Below, one piece after another: positions 1-6,976 of a DNA stretch of 11,126 nucleotides. Both the position numbers and the translations under genes were made by a program. Below the pieces are notes generated by a model. The model did not search any database. It saw nothing but the letters and a program-made list of their open reading frames with translations, and was not told the DNA's origin. Source of the DNA: Armatimonadota bacterium. Its GTDB lineage: Bacteria; Armatimonadota; SYMT01. Numbering within the stretch: position 1 is the stretch's first letter; the number at the start of each line of letters is the position of its first letter. The stretch is taken from positions 1-11,126 of the forward strand of contig JAJFMS010000033.1 of the NCBI GenBank assembly GCA_020696885.1, written 5' to 3'.

Positions 1-107
1 CCCGGTCTGCCACAGCATCTCCCTGCGATCGAGCTTCAGATGACGCATCGCTGGTAGATGCGGCCCCGTGGGCCGGGAGTCCTCCAGGGGCGTGTGGGGG
101 GAGGTAG

Positions 108-131
108 GTGAGGAGGTGAGGAGGTGAGGAG
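108..131. repeat. Three tandem copies of the 8-bp unit GTGAGGAG
   Basis: GTGAGGAG occurs three times without a gap or mismatch just beyond the stop codon of the nagA gene on the opposite strand. The last copies supply the left arm of the hairpin at 117-147. Such a short perfect array could vary in copy number by slippage. This is read directly from the sequence; any function is inference. Confidence 0.85.
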
Positions 132-147
132 ATCGCTCACCTCCTCA
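117..147 (-). terminator. Hairpin downstream of nagA, possible terminator without U-tract
   Basis: Positions 117-128 and 136-147 form a perfect 12-bp inverted repeat with a 7-nt loop (129-135). It begins about 10 nt beyond the nagA stop codon at 157-159. There is no T-run after the stem on the minus strand, so it is not a canonical intrinsic terminator. It could act as an mRNA 3'-end stabiliser or as a rho-assisted stop. Confidence 0.5.
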
Positions 148-156
148 TCCCCTCAC

Positions 157-1335
157 TCACTTCCCAGTACGGCTATAGACCGGCAGGCCCCGGGTCCAGG
201 TAGCCTGGCAGTGGAAGTCGCGGTCCAGCAGGGTCACGTCGGCGTCCTTCCCGGCTTCCAGGGAGCCTTTGCGGTCCGCGCAGCCGGCTACTCGTGCGGG
301 GATGAGGCTGGACATCCGCACGGCTTCCACCAGCGACACGCCCGCGAACTCCATGGCGTTGCGGACCGCCAGGTTCATGGTGATGATGCTGCCCGCGATC
401 GTGCCGTTGTCCAGGGTGCACAGCGGCCCGCGCACCGTCACCTGGTGCGGCCCGAGGGTGTGCGTGCCCTCCGGCAGCCCGGTGGCGGAGAAGGCGTCCG
501 TAATCAGGGCCACGCGCTCCGGGCCTTTGCAGCGGATGGCCAGCCGCACGATGTGGGGGTCCAGGTGCACGCCGTCCGGGATGACCTCCGCCAGGATCCG
601 CGGCTCGTTGAGACAGGCGGTGATCAGGCCGGGATCGCGGTGATGGATCGGCGGCATCGCGTTGAAGAGGTGGGTGGCGTGGGTGGCTCCGGCCTCGATC
701 CCCACCAGCGCTTCCTCGTAGGTGGCGTCGCTGTGACCCAGGGAGGCGATGATCCGCTCCCGCACCAGGAGCTGGATCAGCTCCGTTCCGCCGGGAAGCT
801 CCGGCGCCAGGGTCATCACCCGGATCTGGCCTTCCGCCGCCGCCAGCAGCTCGCGGACCTCGTCGAAATTCGGGTCGCGCACGCCTTCAGCGGGCTGGGC
901 GCCCTTCCGCTTGATGTTGATGTACGGGCCTTCCACGTGGAGCCCCACGATCTCCGCGCCGTCTTCCGGCGCGCGGTGGGCCTCCACGCACCAGCGAATC
1001 GCCTGCATCAGCTCGCCGTGGCGCGCCGAGATGGTGCTGGGAAGCCAGGCGGTGGTGCCGTACTGCGGGAAGCGCGCGGAGATGCGCCGGATGCCGTCCG
1101 CACCGTGGAGCATCACGTCGTCCCCGTGCGTGCCGTGCACGTGGGTGTCGATGAGGCCGGGGAGGACCATCAGGCCGGCGGCGTCTACGTGGCGCGCTCC
1201 TTCCGGGATGCGCCCCGCGTCGAACGGGCCGGCATAGGCGATGCGATCACCTTCGAGCAGTAACAGCGAATCGGGGACCTCGCGGTCCGGGAGCACGGCC
1301 AGGCCGTGGAGGATAGCGGTGGAGTGGATAGACAT
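157..1335 (-). CDS. nagA: N-acetylglucosamine-6-phosphate deacetylase
   Basis: Cytoplasmic amidohydrolase that removes the acetyl group from N-acetylglucosamine-6-phosphate, giving glucosamine-6-phosphate and acetate in amino-sugar and cell-wall recycling. The 392-residue product has the usual family length. Visible motifs, numbered from the chosen start: the metal-binding HVHG (65-68), HVEGPYIN with the metal-ligand Glu135, LGHSDATYEEA with His201, THLFNAM with His222, and ITDAF with the catalytic Asp280. The end carries the amidohydrolase strand GSLEAGKDADVTLLD. The reading frame is open to an ATG at 1392, but the start at 1335 (MSIHSTAILHG) matches where NagA proteins begin; neither start has a good Shine-Dalgarno, so the start is uncertain. 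No nagB, phosphotransferase gene or regulator is adjacent; the gene stands alone with non-coding DNA upstream. Confidence 0.93.
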   Translation of the reverse strand: MSIHSTAILHGLAVLPDREVPDSLLLLEGDRIAYAGPFDAGRIPEGARHVDAAGLMVLPGLIDTHVHGTHGDDVMLHGADGIRRISARFPQYGTTAWLPSTISARHGELMQAIRWCVEAHRAPEDGAEIVGLHVEGPYINIKRKGAQPAEGVRDPNFDEVRELLAAAEGQIRVMTLAPELPGGTELIQLLVRERIIASLGHSDATYEEALVGIEAGATHATHLFNAMPPIHHRDPGLITACLNEPRILAEVIPDGVHLDPHIVRLAIRCKGPERVALITDAFSATGLPEGTHTLGPHQVTVRGPLCTLDNGTIAGSIITMNLAVRNAMEFAGVSLVEAVRMSSLIPARVAGCADRKGSLEAGKDADVTLLDRDFHCQATWTRGLPVYSRTGK

Positions 1336-1644
1336 AGGCGATTTAAGGTTGGCGCGAGAGGACCTGACAACCTCCGCCGACCGTTCTATCATCCCTAGTG
1401 GTGGTGTTCACAAGTCCGTGAGGCACCTCGGCGCCCACGCCCCGCGTGGCGCTGAACCGCCACGCTACACCTAGAAACCCCCGTAAACGGGGCTCCAGCC
1501 CGTATGGGGTTCCCAAGTGTAGCCGGGGTGCCCTCTGGGCCATGGTTCAGCCCGGGGCGGCCTGCCGAACGTCGACTCTCGTTACGAACTTCAGAAATGC
1601 AACACTCGTAGGTTTGCGGACCGGAGGAACCGGGAGAGCCAGAG
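1336..1644. other. Non-coding stretch between nagA and the Uma2 gene
   Basis: About 309 nt between divergently transcribed genes, so both promoters should lie here, but I see no convincing -35/-10 pair on either strand. Small open frames here have no protein-like character. The middle part is dominated by the nested inverted repeats described separately. Next to the Uma2 start, GGGAG at 1632-1636 lies 8 nt before the ATG and GGAGG at 1623-1627 lies further upstream. Confidence 0.6.
1444..1550. repeat. Nested inverted-repeat element, palindromic intergenic sequence
   Basis: Three pairs of inverted blocks are arranged about one centre: CTGAACC (1452-1458) with GGTTCAG (1544-1550), GCTACAC (1464-1470) with GTGTAGC (1517-1523), and AACCCC (1476-1481) with GGGGTT (1506-1511). 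The two inner pairs are separated by equal 5-nt internal loops. A separate 8-bp hairpin, GCGTGGCG / CGCCACGC with a 6-nt loop, lies at 1444-1465. The layout suggests a dispersed palindromic repeat or a structured transcript. No transposase and no target duplication were seen. Confidence 0.6.
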
Positions 1645-2064
1645 ATGAGCGCGTTAGCGGAACGCGTTCCCTTAACCCCTGATGATCTGCTCGCCATGGT
1701 CGATGATGAGCATTTCGAGTTGGTCGCCTCGTTCATCGCCGCTGCGCGTCTGGCGCCCGCAGCCCTCGACGTGGGCTACCTGGGAGTCGCTCCGGACCTG
1801 GCAGTGGAAGTGGTCCCCAGTAACGAGCTCTTCAGAGACGTTGCGGTGAGATTGGAGCGGTATCTCCGGGCCGGCGTGCGCCTGGTCTGGGTGGTGGAGC
1901 CGGTCTCGCGTCGGGTGTTTGCTTGCCGGGCAGATGGGACGATTGTCTTGTTGGGCGAAGGCCAGGAACTGGACGGCGAGGACGTGCTGCCGGGGTTCCG
2001 CTGCGCCGTGAGCGATCTGTTTCCGCCGGCTCGGGTGGCTGGGGGCACGCCGGAACCGGCGTAA
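1645..2064 (+). pseudogene. Internally deleted Uma2-family (PD-(D/E)XK nuclease-like) protein
   Basis: The 139-residue frame shows clear Uma2 landmarks. There is an N-terminal LTPDDLLAMVDDEHFELV helix-strand, then VAPDLAVEVVPSNE (Asp51, Glu55), the helix ERYLRAGVRLVWVVEP, and the C-terminal LLGEGQELDGEDVLPGFRC strand pair. Family members are usually about 180-200 residues. Between FELV (to residue 27) and SFIAAARLAP (from 29) the expected middle section, with the GEL strand, the long helix and the conserved PDV active-site strand, is missing without loss of frame. The family Lys before the ERYLRAG helix also appears to be Arg69. It is therefore probably catalytically dead, although the frame stays open with GGGAG 8 nt before the ATG. 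Cellular roles of Uma2 proteins are poorly known. It could instead be a functional mini-form, but loss of catalytic residues argues for decay. Confidence 0.72.
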
Positions 2065-2138
2065 CCGGTAGGGCCGGAGCTCTGTCTCGGCCCCGTCCAG
2101 CACCCATTGAAGCTTCGGCCAAGCCGCGCCCCTACCGG
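2065..2138. repeat. 74-nt palindromic element between convergent genes, overlapping a stop codon
   Basis: CCGGTAGGG at 2065-2073 is perfectly complementary to CCCTACCGG at 2130-2138. Inside are smaller stems: GGCC-GAG against CTC-GGCC around 2072-2092 with one bulge, and CGGC/GCCG near 2116-2126. It begins directly after the Uma2 stop (2062-2064), and its right arm contains the TAG stop of the permease gene on the other strand (2132-2134). It may serve as a bidirectional transcription end. The arrangement looks like a dispersed palindromic repeat; copies elsewhere in the genome cannot be seen from here. Confidence 0.65.
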
Positions 2139-3679
2139 GTCTCCAGCTTCTGAATGAGCGCTTCGGCGGCTCCGACCGCGGCGTCGATCTGCGGCTTGAA
2201 GCGGATCAGGTTGCCGTCTACGTCGACCCCTCGCACCCGAAGCTCCTCTTGGAGCGCTTTCCCCGAGGCACGTGCGTCCTTGGCCGCGGCGAGCGCGTCC
2301 GCGTCGCGATGCTGATCCGCCCGCAGTTGCGCCTCGATCATCCGCCAGAGCGGCCGCCGGGCCGGGTCTCCGCCGAGGGCTGCTACTCCGGCCGCTCCTG
2401 CCATCTCGTCCGCCGGCACCTGTGCCGGATGCTTCTCATACAGCAGGGCGGCCGCCGTGTCCACGACCAGCTCCCGGGGATAGTCCGCGATGATCCGACG
2501 AGCGGCGCGGATCCGAACGTCGTCCGGAATTCCATCGTTCTCCATCCGGATCACCTGCGCCATGGCCAGGGAGGCGAACGGGCTGCTGCCGTAGGCATCC
2601 GCCACCTGGAAGTAGGCGGTGGCGGCGGCCACCGGATCCGTCGACTCCCCTTCCCGCCCGAGGGTATAGGCGATCCCGTCCGCCCACATGCTGCGTGGCC
2701 AGCGCCTGAGCGCCTGCTCTAGCCGCGCCAGGCGCCAGGCCCGGGAGCCCGTGGCCTGGGCGGAGCCGGCTTGAGCGGCCGGAGCCTGCGCCACGTACTC
2801 CATGAACGCCGGCCCGAACAGCATGCCGACCGGCACCGGACCGTAGACCTTGAGCTGGCGCTGGAGCCAGACCACGTCCGGCACCTGCAGCCGCCCGCGG
2901 TGGAGCCAGCCGTAGCCCACCACCGTCAGGGCGCCGGTAGCACAGTAACCCAGCAGCACGGCGGAGGTGATCGCCACGGTGCGGAGCACGCTGCCCCGGT
3001 CAGCCACCTGGTAGAGGCGGCGCAGCAGGCGGCCATGCACGAACAGGAAGGCTGTTCCCACCACGAGGAGCGCCACTTTGCTGTAGGGCCACAGGATCGC
3101 AATCGGGTCCTGGGCTTCCTTCGCGGCCAGCCCCTGGAGGGAAAGCAGCGGATGGACGGAATACCCCAGTCCCAGGTCGATCGCCCAGAGGGCGGCGGCT
3201 ACGGCAAAGCCGGAGAGGGCGTTGCGGAACAGGGTGGCGAACGTGAGCGCCACCAGGGAGAGAAACCAGAGCGAGGGGAGCGAGGCCAGTATCGGTTGGA
3301 GCACGTCGATCGGCTGGAGGCCCACCGAACAGACCGTCAGGGTGATGGTGGTCAGCATCAGCGCCGCCGCCATGGCCAGTCCGGCTCGCATCGTGACCAC
3401 GCGGTGCAGGGACACCGGTTTACACGCCAGCACGGCGCCCACGCCGCTGCGGTACTCCGGGGCCATGCTGTGCGCTACCAGGAACGCCCCCAGAATTGCG
3501 GTCATCAGCTCCGCAATCTGGTTTGCGATCGCCTGGTTGAAGGCGCTGGCCAGCGCGAACATCCAGAGCGTAACCACCTGGCTCGCCGCGACGGGCAGGA
3601 CCAGGATCCAGTAGCCGCTCCCGATCAGGATGCGGTAGTTGTAGCGCCAGAGGCGGGTCCGGTTCTCCGAGATCACCAT
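2132..3679 (-). CDS. ABC-2-like permease with C-terminal TPR-like domain
   Basis: 515-residue inner-membrane protein and last gene of the five-gene cluster. Hydrophobic segments lie at about 20-42, 50-70, 98-120, 130-150, 155-175, 202-216 and 234-256. The basic stretch HGRLLRRLYQ (215-224) before the last segment points inside, which places everything after residue 256 outside. The motif YRSGVGAVLACKPVS (76-90) resembles the conserved cytoplasmic part of ABC-2 exporter subunits and matches a similar LRSKPVD in the neighbouring permease, so the two probably form a heterodimer. Residues about 310-470 are helical repeats of TPR type (for example TAYFQVADAYGSSPFASLA and RRIIADYP), as in BamD-like envelope proteins. 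The start at 3679 is fixed by GGAGGG at 3687-3692 and lies 4 nt after the stop of the preceding gene. The exported substrate is unknown. Confidence 0.75.
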   Translation of the reverse strand: MVISENRTRLWRYNYRILIGSGYWILVLPVAASQVVTLWMFALASAFNQAIANQIAELMTAILGAFLVAHSMAPEYRSGVGAVLACKPVSLHRVVTMRAGLAMAAALMLTTITLTVCSVGLQPIDVLQPILASLPSLWFLSLVALTFATLFRNALSGFAVAAALWAIDLGLGYSVHPLLSLQGLAAKEAQDPIAILWPYSKVALLVVGTAFLFVHGRLLRRLYQVADRGSVLRTVAITSAVLLGYCATGALTVVGYGWLHRGRLQVPDVVWLQRQLKVYGPVPVGMLFGPAFMEYVAQAPAAQAGSAQATGSRAWRLARLEQALRRWPRSMWADGIAYTLGREGESTDPVAAATAYFQVADAYGSSPFASLAMAQVIRMENDGIPDDVRIRAARRIIADYPRELVVDTAAALLYEKHPAQVPADEMAGAAGVAALGGDPARRPLWRMIEAQLRADQHRDADALAAAKDARASGKALQEELRVRGVDVDGNLIRFKPQIDAAVGAAEALIQKLETR

Positions 3680-3683
3680 GGTG

Positions 3684-4952
3684 CTACCCTCCGTCTTTCA
3701 GGCGGCGCTCGATCGCGGCGGTCAGGTCGTCGGACTCGCTCAGGGAGGTCCGGCTGATCTCCCGCACGATCCGCGCGCGATCGGTGATCACCACCATCGG
3801 GAGCTGCTCGGCATCGTAGGCCGTCAGGATCGGCGAGCCGCCCTTCCCGAGGCTCTCCGTGCGGAGGTCACTGCCGATGGGGAAGCCGATCCCGCTGGTG
3901 CGGGCCAGCATCCAGCCGTCCCCGTGGTCCGGGGAGATGCAGACCCCCAGCGGCTGCACGCCCTGCTCCTGGTACCGGCGGCGGAGCGTATCCAGCGCCA
4001 GCAGGCTCCGGCCCGCGTCCGGATCGGCGCCCGCGAACAGGTAGATGATCAGGATCTTGCCGGCGTGGTCGGCGGTGCGCACCTGTCCCCCGCGGCCGTC
4101 CGGCAGCCAGAAACCCGGCACGCGGCGGCCGATCTCCAGGTGCTGGTCGCCGATCTGGCTCCAGATCCCCGGCGCTTGATGGGTCGGGTCCGGCGCGAGT
4201 TGATAGGCACGGGTGGTCCCGGCGGCGGTCAACAAGAGGAGCAGCGCGACAATGCCCACGGCGGCGAGAGGCCGGCGCAGCTCGCCGCGGCGATAGCGCT
4301 CCACGAACAACGCCGCCACCGCCAGCAACACCGCGGCCAGCGAGAGGTAGAGCGGCCGGTTCTGGCTGTAATCCGGCTGGAGGAACGCGGGGATGTAGCC
4401 AAAGCCCACCATCGCGCAGAACCAGGCGAACAGGGTGAGCAGGCCCCCCAGTGGGCTGCGCATGGAACGGGAGAGGGCGTAGCTGATGGTGCCGGCGAAC
4501 GCCACGCCCAACGCGGCGCGACCCCAGCCGAGCCCGTAGGCCAGCAACGCAATCGGCCCTTGCTGCACCAGATCTCCGAGCGCCGCACCCAGGAACGGGC
4601 ATAGGAGGAGGAACAGCCACAAGAGCTGGCCGACCGCCCAGTTGAGCCCTACCCAGAACGCGCCGTCCACCGGCTTGGAGCGCAGCACGCCGCCGAGCTG
4701 CTCGTTCTGGTCCCGGACCGCCGCGTAGCCCAGCCAGAGGCAGGCGGAGATGCCGTAGGCGCGCCCCAACCAGACCGCCATGCCCATGGCGGCGCCGGCC
4801 GCGGAGCCGTCCTGGGTCCACGCATAGGCTCCGGCGCCGAGGGCCGAAGCCAGGCCCAGAAACCGCAGCGACGGGCTGCGCAGCTCCGCCACCAGGCTAA
4901 GCCGCAGCAGCCGCATGGCGCTGCTGAGACTGCCGCTGCTACGCGGGATCAT
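3684..4952 (-). CDS. ABC-2-like permease fused to a cysteine-less thioredoxin-fold (redoxin) domain
   Basis: 422-residue membrane protein. Seven hydrophobic segments lie at about 29-46, 55-78, 100-122, 133-155, 168-190, 201-217 and 229-246; the basic loop ERYRRGELRR (218-227) should be cytoplasmic, leaving the C-terminal part outside. Residues about 265-422 read as an AhpC/TSA-TlpA type fold: a GRRVPGFWLPDGRGG opening, GKILIIYLFAG strand, LDTLRRRYQEQGV helix, PLGVCISPD strand and the cis-proline region EQLPMVVITDR (Pro385). Where thiol oxidoreductases carry CxxC or a peroxidatic Cys, this protein has DPDA (310-313), so it should not do thiol redox chemistry and is more likely a binding domain. 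The ATG at 4952 overlaps the ATPase gene by 14 nt and has AGGA 6 nt upstream. The cytoplasmic motif LRSKPVD (90-96) supports the ABC-2 assignment. Confidence 0.77.
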   Translation of the reverse strand: MIPRSSGSLSSAMRLLRLSLVAELRSPSLRFLGLASALGAGAYAWTQDGSAAGAAMGMAVWLGRAYGISACLWLGYAAVRDQNEQLGGVLRSKPVDGAFWVGLNWAVGQLLWLFLLLCPFLGAALGDLVQQGPIALLAYGLGWGRAALGVAFAGTISYALSRSMRSPLGGLLTLFAWFCAMVGFGYIPAFLQPDYSQNRPLYLSLAAVLLAVAALFVERYRRGELRRPLAAVGIVALLLLLTAAGTTRAYQLAPDPTHQAPGIWSQIGDQHLEIGRRVPGFWLPDGRGGQVRTADHAGKILIIYLFAGADPDAGRSLLALDTLRRRYQEQGVQPLGVCISPDHGDGWMLARTSGIGFPIGSDLRTESLGKGGSPILTAYDAEQLPMVVITDRARIVREISRTSLSESDDLTAAIERRLKDGG

Positions 4953-5823
4953 CGGTCTTCCTCGCCATCAGCCAGACGTAAGCGTCCTCCAGGTTGGGCG
5001 GGGTCAGCTCCGCGCCGGCGGCAGGGGCGCCCTCCGCGATCCCGCGCAGCCGGATGCCGCCGGGAAGGCGATAGATGCCGGTCTCGAGGAAGTGGTCTCC
5101 CAGGTCCGCGCGTCCGTCCGCCGGCAGGTCCAGCATCCACACACGGCCTTCCAGGCGCGTCAACAGCTCCTCGGGAGTGCCGAAGAACCGCAGCTTCCCG
5201 AAGCGCAGCACCGCCAGCGTGCTGGCCACCGCCTCGATGTCCGCCACGATGTGCGTGGACAGGATGATCAGGCACTCCCGCGCCAGCTCCGCGAAGAACG
5301 AGCGCACCCGGATCCGCTCTTCGGGATCGAGCCCGGCGGTCGGCTCATCGACGATAAGCACCGAGGGATCCGGCAGCACCGCCTGGCCAAGCGCCACGCG
5401 CTGCCGCATCCCGCCGGAGAGGGTGCCTACCGGCCGGTCCCGCAGGTGAGTCAGGTTCAGCCGCTCGAGAGACCGCTCGATCCGCCGCTTCCGATCCGCG
5501 GGATCGTCCAGGTGGTACAGCAGCCCCATGTAGTCGAGCGTCTCGTAGACGGTCAGGTTCGGGTAGAGCGCCACGTCCTGCGGCAGGTAGCCGATCCGGC
5601 GCCGGATCTCCGGCTTCTGCTTCCGCACGTCCAGGCCGTCCATCATGATGGTGCCGGCGGTCGGCTCCAGCAGCGTGGCCATGATGGACATCAACGTGGT
5701 CTTGCCGGAGCCGTTGGGACCCAATAGTCCCAGGACGCCGGACTCGGCGCGCAGGCTCACCTGGTCGAGGGCGGTCACCCGCCCGTCATAGGTCTTCGTG
5801 ACCTTCACCACCTCAACTCCCAC
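4939..5823 (-). CDS. ABC transporter ATP-binding protein
   Basis: 294-residue ABC ATPase of the exporter (CcmA-like) class, expected to drive the two permeases encoded just downstream. Motifs from the chosen start: Walker A GPNGSGKT (35-42), Q-loop Gln82, signature LSGGM (135-139), Walker B VLIVDEP (155-161) with catalytic Glu160, D-loop GLD and the switch His191. All catalytic residues are present. The last 70 residues form a C-terminal extension ending in PNLEDAYVWLMARKTDD, as in many drug- and peptide-export ATPases. The frame runs upstream to an ATG at 5946 deep inside the NHL gene, but the GTG at 5823 is chosen because GGAGG (5831-5835) lies 7 nt before it and the protein then begins at the normal MGVEVVKVTKTYDG. 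It overlaps the NHL gene by 11 nt and the first permease by 14 nt, implying translational coupling. Confidence 0.93.
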   Translation of the reverse strand: MGVEVVKVTKTYDGRVTALDQVSLRAESGVLGLLGPNGSGKTTLMSIMATLLEPTAGTIMMDGLDVRKQKPEIRRRIGYLPQDVALYPNLTVYETLDYMGLLYHLDDPADRKRRIERSLERLNLTHLRDRPVGTLSGGMRQRVALGQAVLPDPSVLIVDEPTAGLDPEERIRVRSFFAELARECLIILSTHIVADIEAVASTLAVLRFGKLRFFGTPEELLTRLEGRVWMLDLPADGRADLGDHFLETGIYRLPGGIRLRGIAEGAPAAGAELTPPNLEDAYVWLMARKTDDPA

Positions 5824-6958
5824 GTCGCATCCTCCAGCGGCCACGCGGCCGGTTCTCGCGGACCGGTGCGCCTTCCCGCAGCCAATCCGGCAGTAGTACC
5901 TGCCGGATGGCACTCGCTTCGTAATCCGCAATGTACGCGGCCCCATCCGGTCCCACGGTCACGGAACAAGGCAGCGCGAATGACGCCTGGTTTCCGGCCC
6001 CATCGGAGGCAAACGGCTCACCGGGCTCTTCCGAGCGCCTTCCGGCCAACAGGAACGGCTGCTCCGCGCGCCGGTGCAGCATCAGCACCCGGTGCAGCGT
6101 GTCGGCGTACAGCATCGCATCCGCTCCTAACGGCACCCCGGGGGAGCGGCGACCCAGCTTGAAGTTGGTGATGGCCGGGCCGCCGGCCCCGCCCTCGGAG
6201 GCGGTAATCGGCGGTTGCGCCGGGGAGACCGCGGCGTCCCCGAGGATGGCGGTGACCGCGGGCGGAACGGCGGGCGGTGAGCTCACCGCGCCACTCGGAT
6301 CCACTCTCCGCACCGCATGGTTTCCGGTATCCACCACCCACAGCGCGCCCTGGGCGTCCAGGGTCAGCGCGGCCGGGAGCTTGAACGCCGCCTGGCTGCC
6401 GGAGCCGTCCCGCTTCCCTTCGGCGCCCCCGGCCAGCGTCTCCACGCGACCGTCCCGCAGGCGACAGATCCGGTGGTTGCCGGTATCCGCAATGTAGATG
6501 GTGCCGTCCGGCGCCGCGGCGACTCCGGACGGAAAACGGAAGCGGGCCTCGGCAGCCGCGCCGTCCGCCGATCCCCCGGCGCCGCCGGCCTCCCCGCCCC
6601 CCGCCACCGTGGTGACCGCACCGCCGAGGACGATCCGCCGGATCCGGTGATTGCGGCTGTCCGCCACCAGCATCGAGCCATCCGGGGCGGTGACCAGGGC
6701 GTTCGGGCCGCAGAAGCGCGCTTCCCACAGCCCGCCGTCCAGATACCCGGGACCGTCGCCGGTGAGGGTGCGGACTTCCAGATCGCCACGCCCCACGCTG
6801 GCCGGCGTGGTGGGTACTCCGCCGCCGCCGCCAGGGCCTGGAGGAGCCTCTTTGATCTCCTGGTAAACGAGCAGGCGCCAGTACACGATCTGGATAGTCG
6901 CGAGCAACACGACCACGATCACCGCAGTCATCTTAGGACTGATGTTTTTACGGAACAT
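5813..6958 (-). CDS. Membrane-anchored NHL-repeat beta-propeller protein
   Basis: 381 residues. A short basic N-terminus (MFRKNISPK) is followed by one hydrophobic segment (about 11-31) with no clear cleavage site, which suggests a signal anchor, then a Gly/Pro linker (39-48) and an extracytoplasmic domain. Clear NHL blades lie at about 82-109 (PDGSMLVADSRNHRIRRI), 142-167 (PDGTIYIADTGNHRICRL), 194-219 (ALWVVDTGNHAVRRV) and 328-355 (PDGAAYIADYEASAIRQV), with a more divergent blade near 266-297. The DG...A.F..P loop between blades is the common NHL form. NHL propellers bind proteins, peptides or glycans; no enzymatic site is seen. It lies between the secreted propeller gene (18-nt gap) and the ABC ATPase (11-nt overlap), so it is probably a partner of the transporter. 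The ATG at 6958 has only a weak ribosome site. Confidence 0.85.
   Translation of the reverse strand: MFRKNISPKMTAVIVVVLLATIQIVYWRLLVYQEIKEAPPGPGGGGGVPTTPASVGRGDLEVRTLTGDGPGYLDGGLWEARFCGPNALVTAPDGSMLVADSRNHRIRRIVLGGAVTTVAGGGEAGGAGGSADGAAAEARFRFPSGVAAAPDGTIYIADTGNHRICRLRDGRVETLAGGAEGKRDGSGSQAAFKLPAALTLDAQGALWVVDTGNHAVRRVDPSGAVSSPPAVPPAVTAILGDAAVSPAQPPITASEGGAGGPAITNFKLGRRSPGVPLGADAMLYADTLHRVLMLHRRAEQPFLLAGRRSEEPGEPFASDGAGNQASFALPCSVTVGPDGAAYIADYEASAIRQVLLPDWLREGAPVRENRPRGRWRMRRGS
5831..5835 (-). promoter_or_regulatory. Ribosome binding site GGAGG fixing the ATPase GTG start
   Basis: GGAGG on the minus strand lies 7 nt before the GTG at 5823 and inside the last codons of the NHL gene. It selects a start 123 nt downstream of the first in-frame ATG and so sets the 11-nt gene overlap. 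Confidence 0.8.
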
Positions 6959-6976
6959 GGGAGTAGGGCTGCCTGC

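Noticed and set aside
124..1263. 379-codon open frame on the plus strand antisense to nagA
   Set aside because: High-GC shadow frame; the translation is Arg/Gly/His-rich with no domain pattern, while the minus strand encodes a complete NagA with all metal ligands.
2771..3757. 328-codon open frame on the plus strand over the second permease
   Set aside because: Shadow of the minus-strand permease; low-complexity His/Arg/Gln-rich product, and it crosses the permease start and runs into the neighbouring gene.
3678..4604. 308-codon plus-strand and 317-codon minus-strand (3868-4821) alternative frames over the first permease
   Set aside because: Both have Arg/Pro/Gly-rich non-protein composition; the chosen frame has membrane segments, a redoxin fold pattern and coupled start and stop sites.
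4915..5727. 270-codon open frame on the plus strand over the ABC ATPase
   Set aside because: Antisense shadow; the minus strand carries Walker A, signature and Walker B motifs in order.
5824..5946. Upstream 41-codon extension of the ABC ATPase from the ATG at 5946
   Set aside because: It lies wholly within the NHL gene, lacks ATPase-like sequence and has no ribosome site, whereas the GTG at 5823 has GGAGG at 7 nt.
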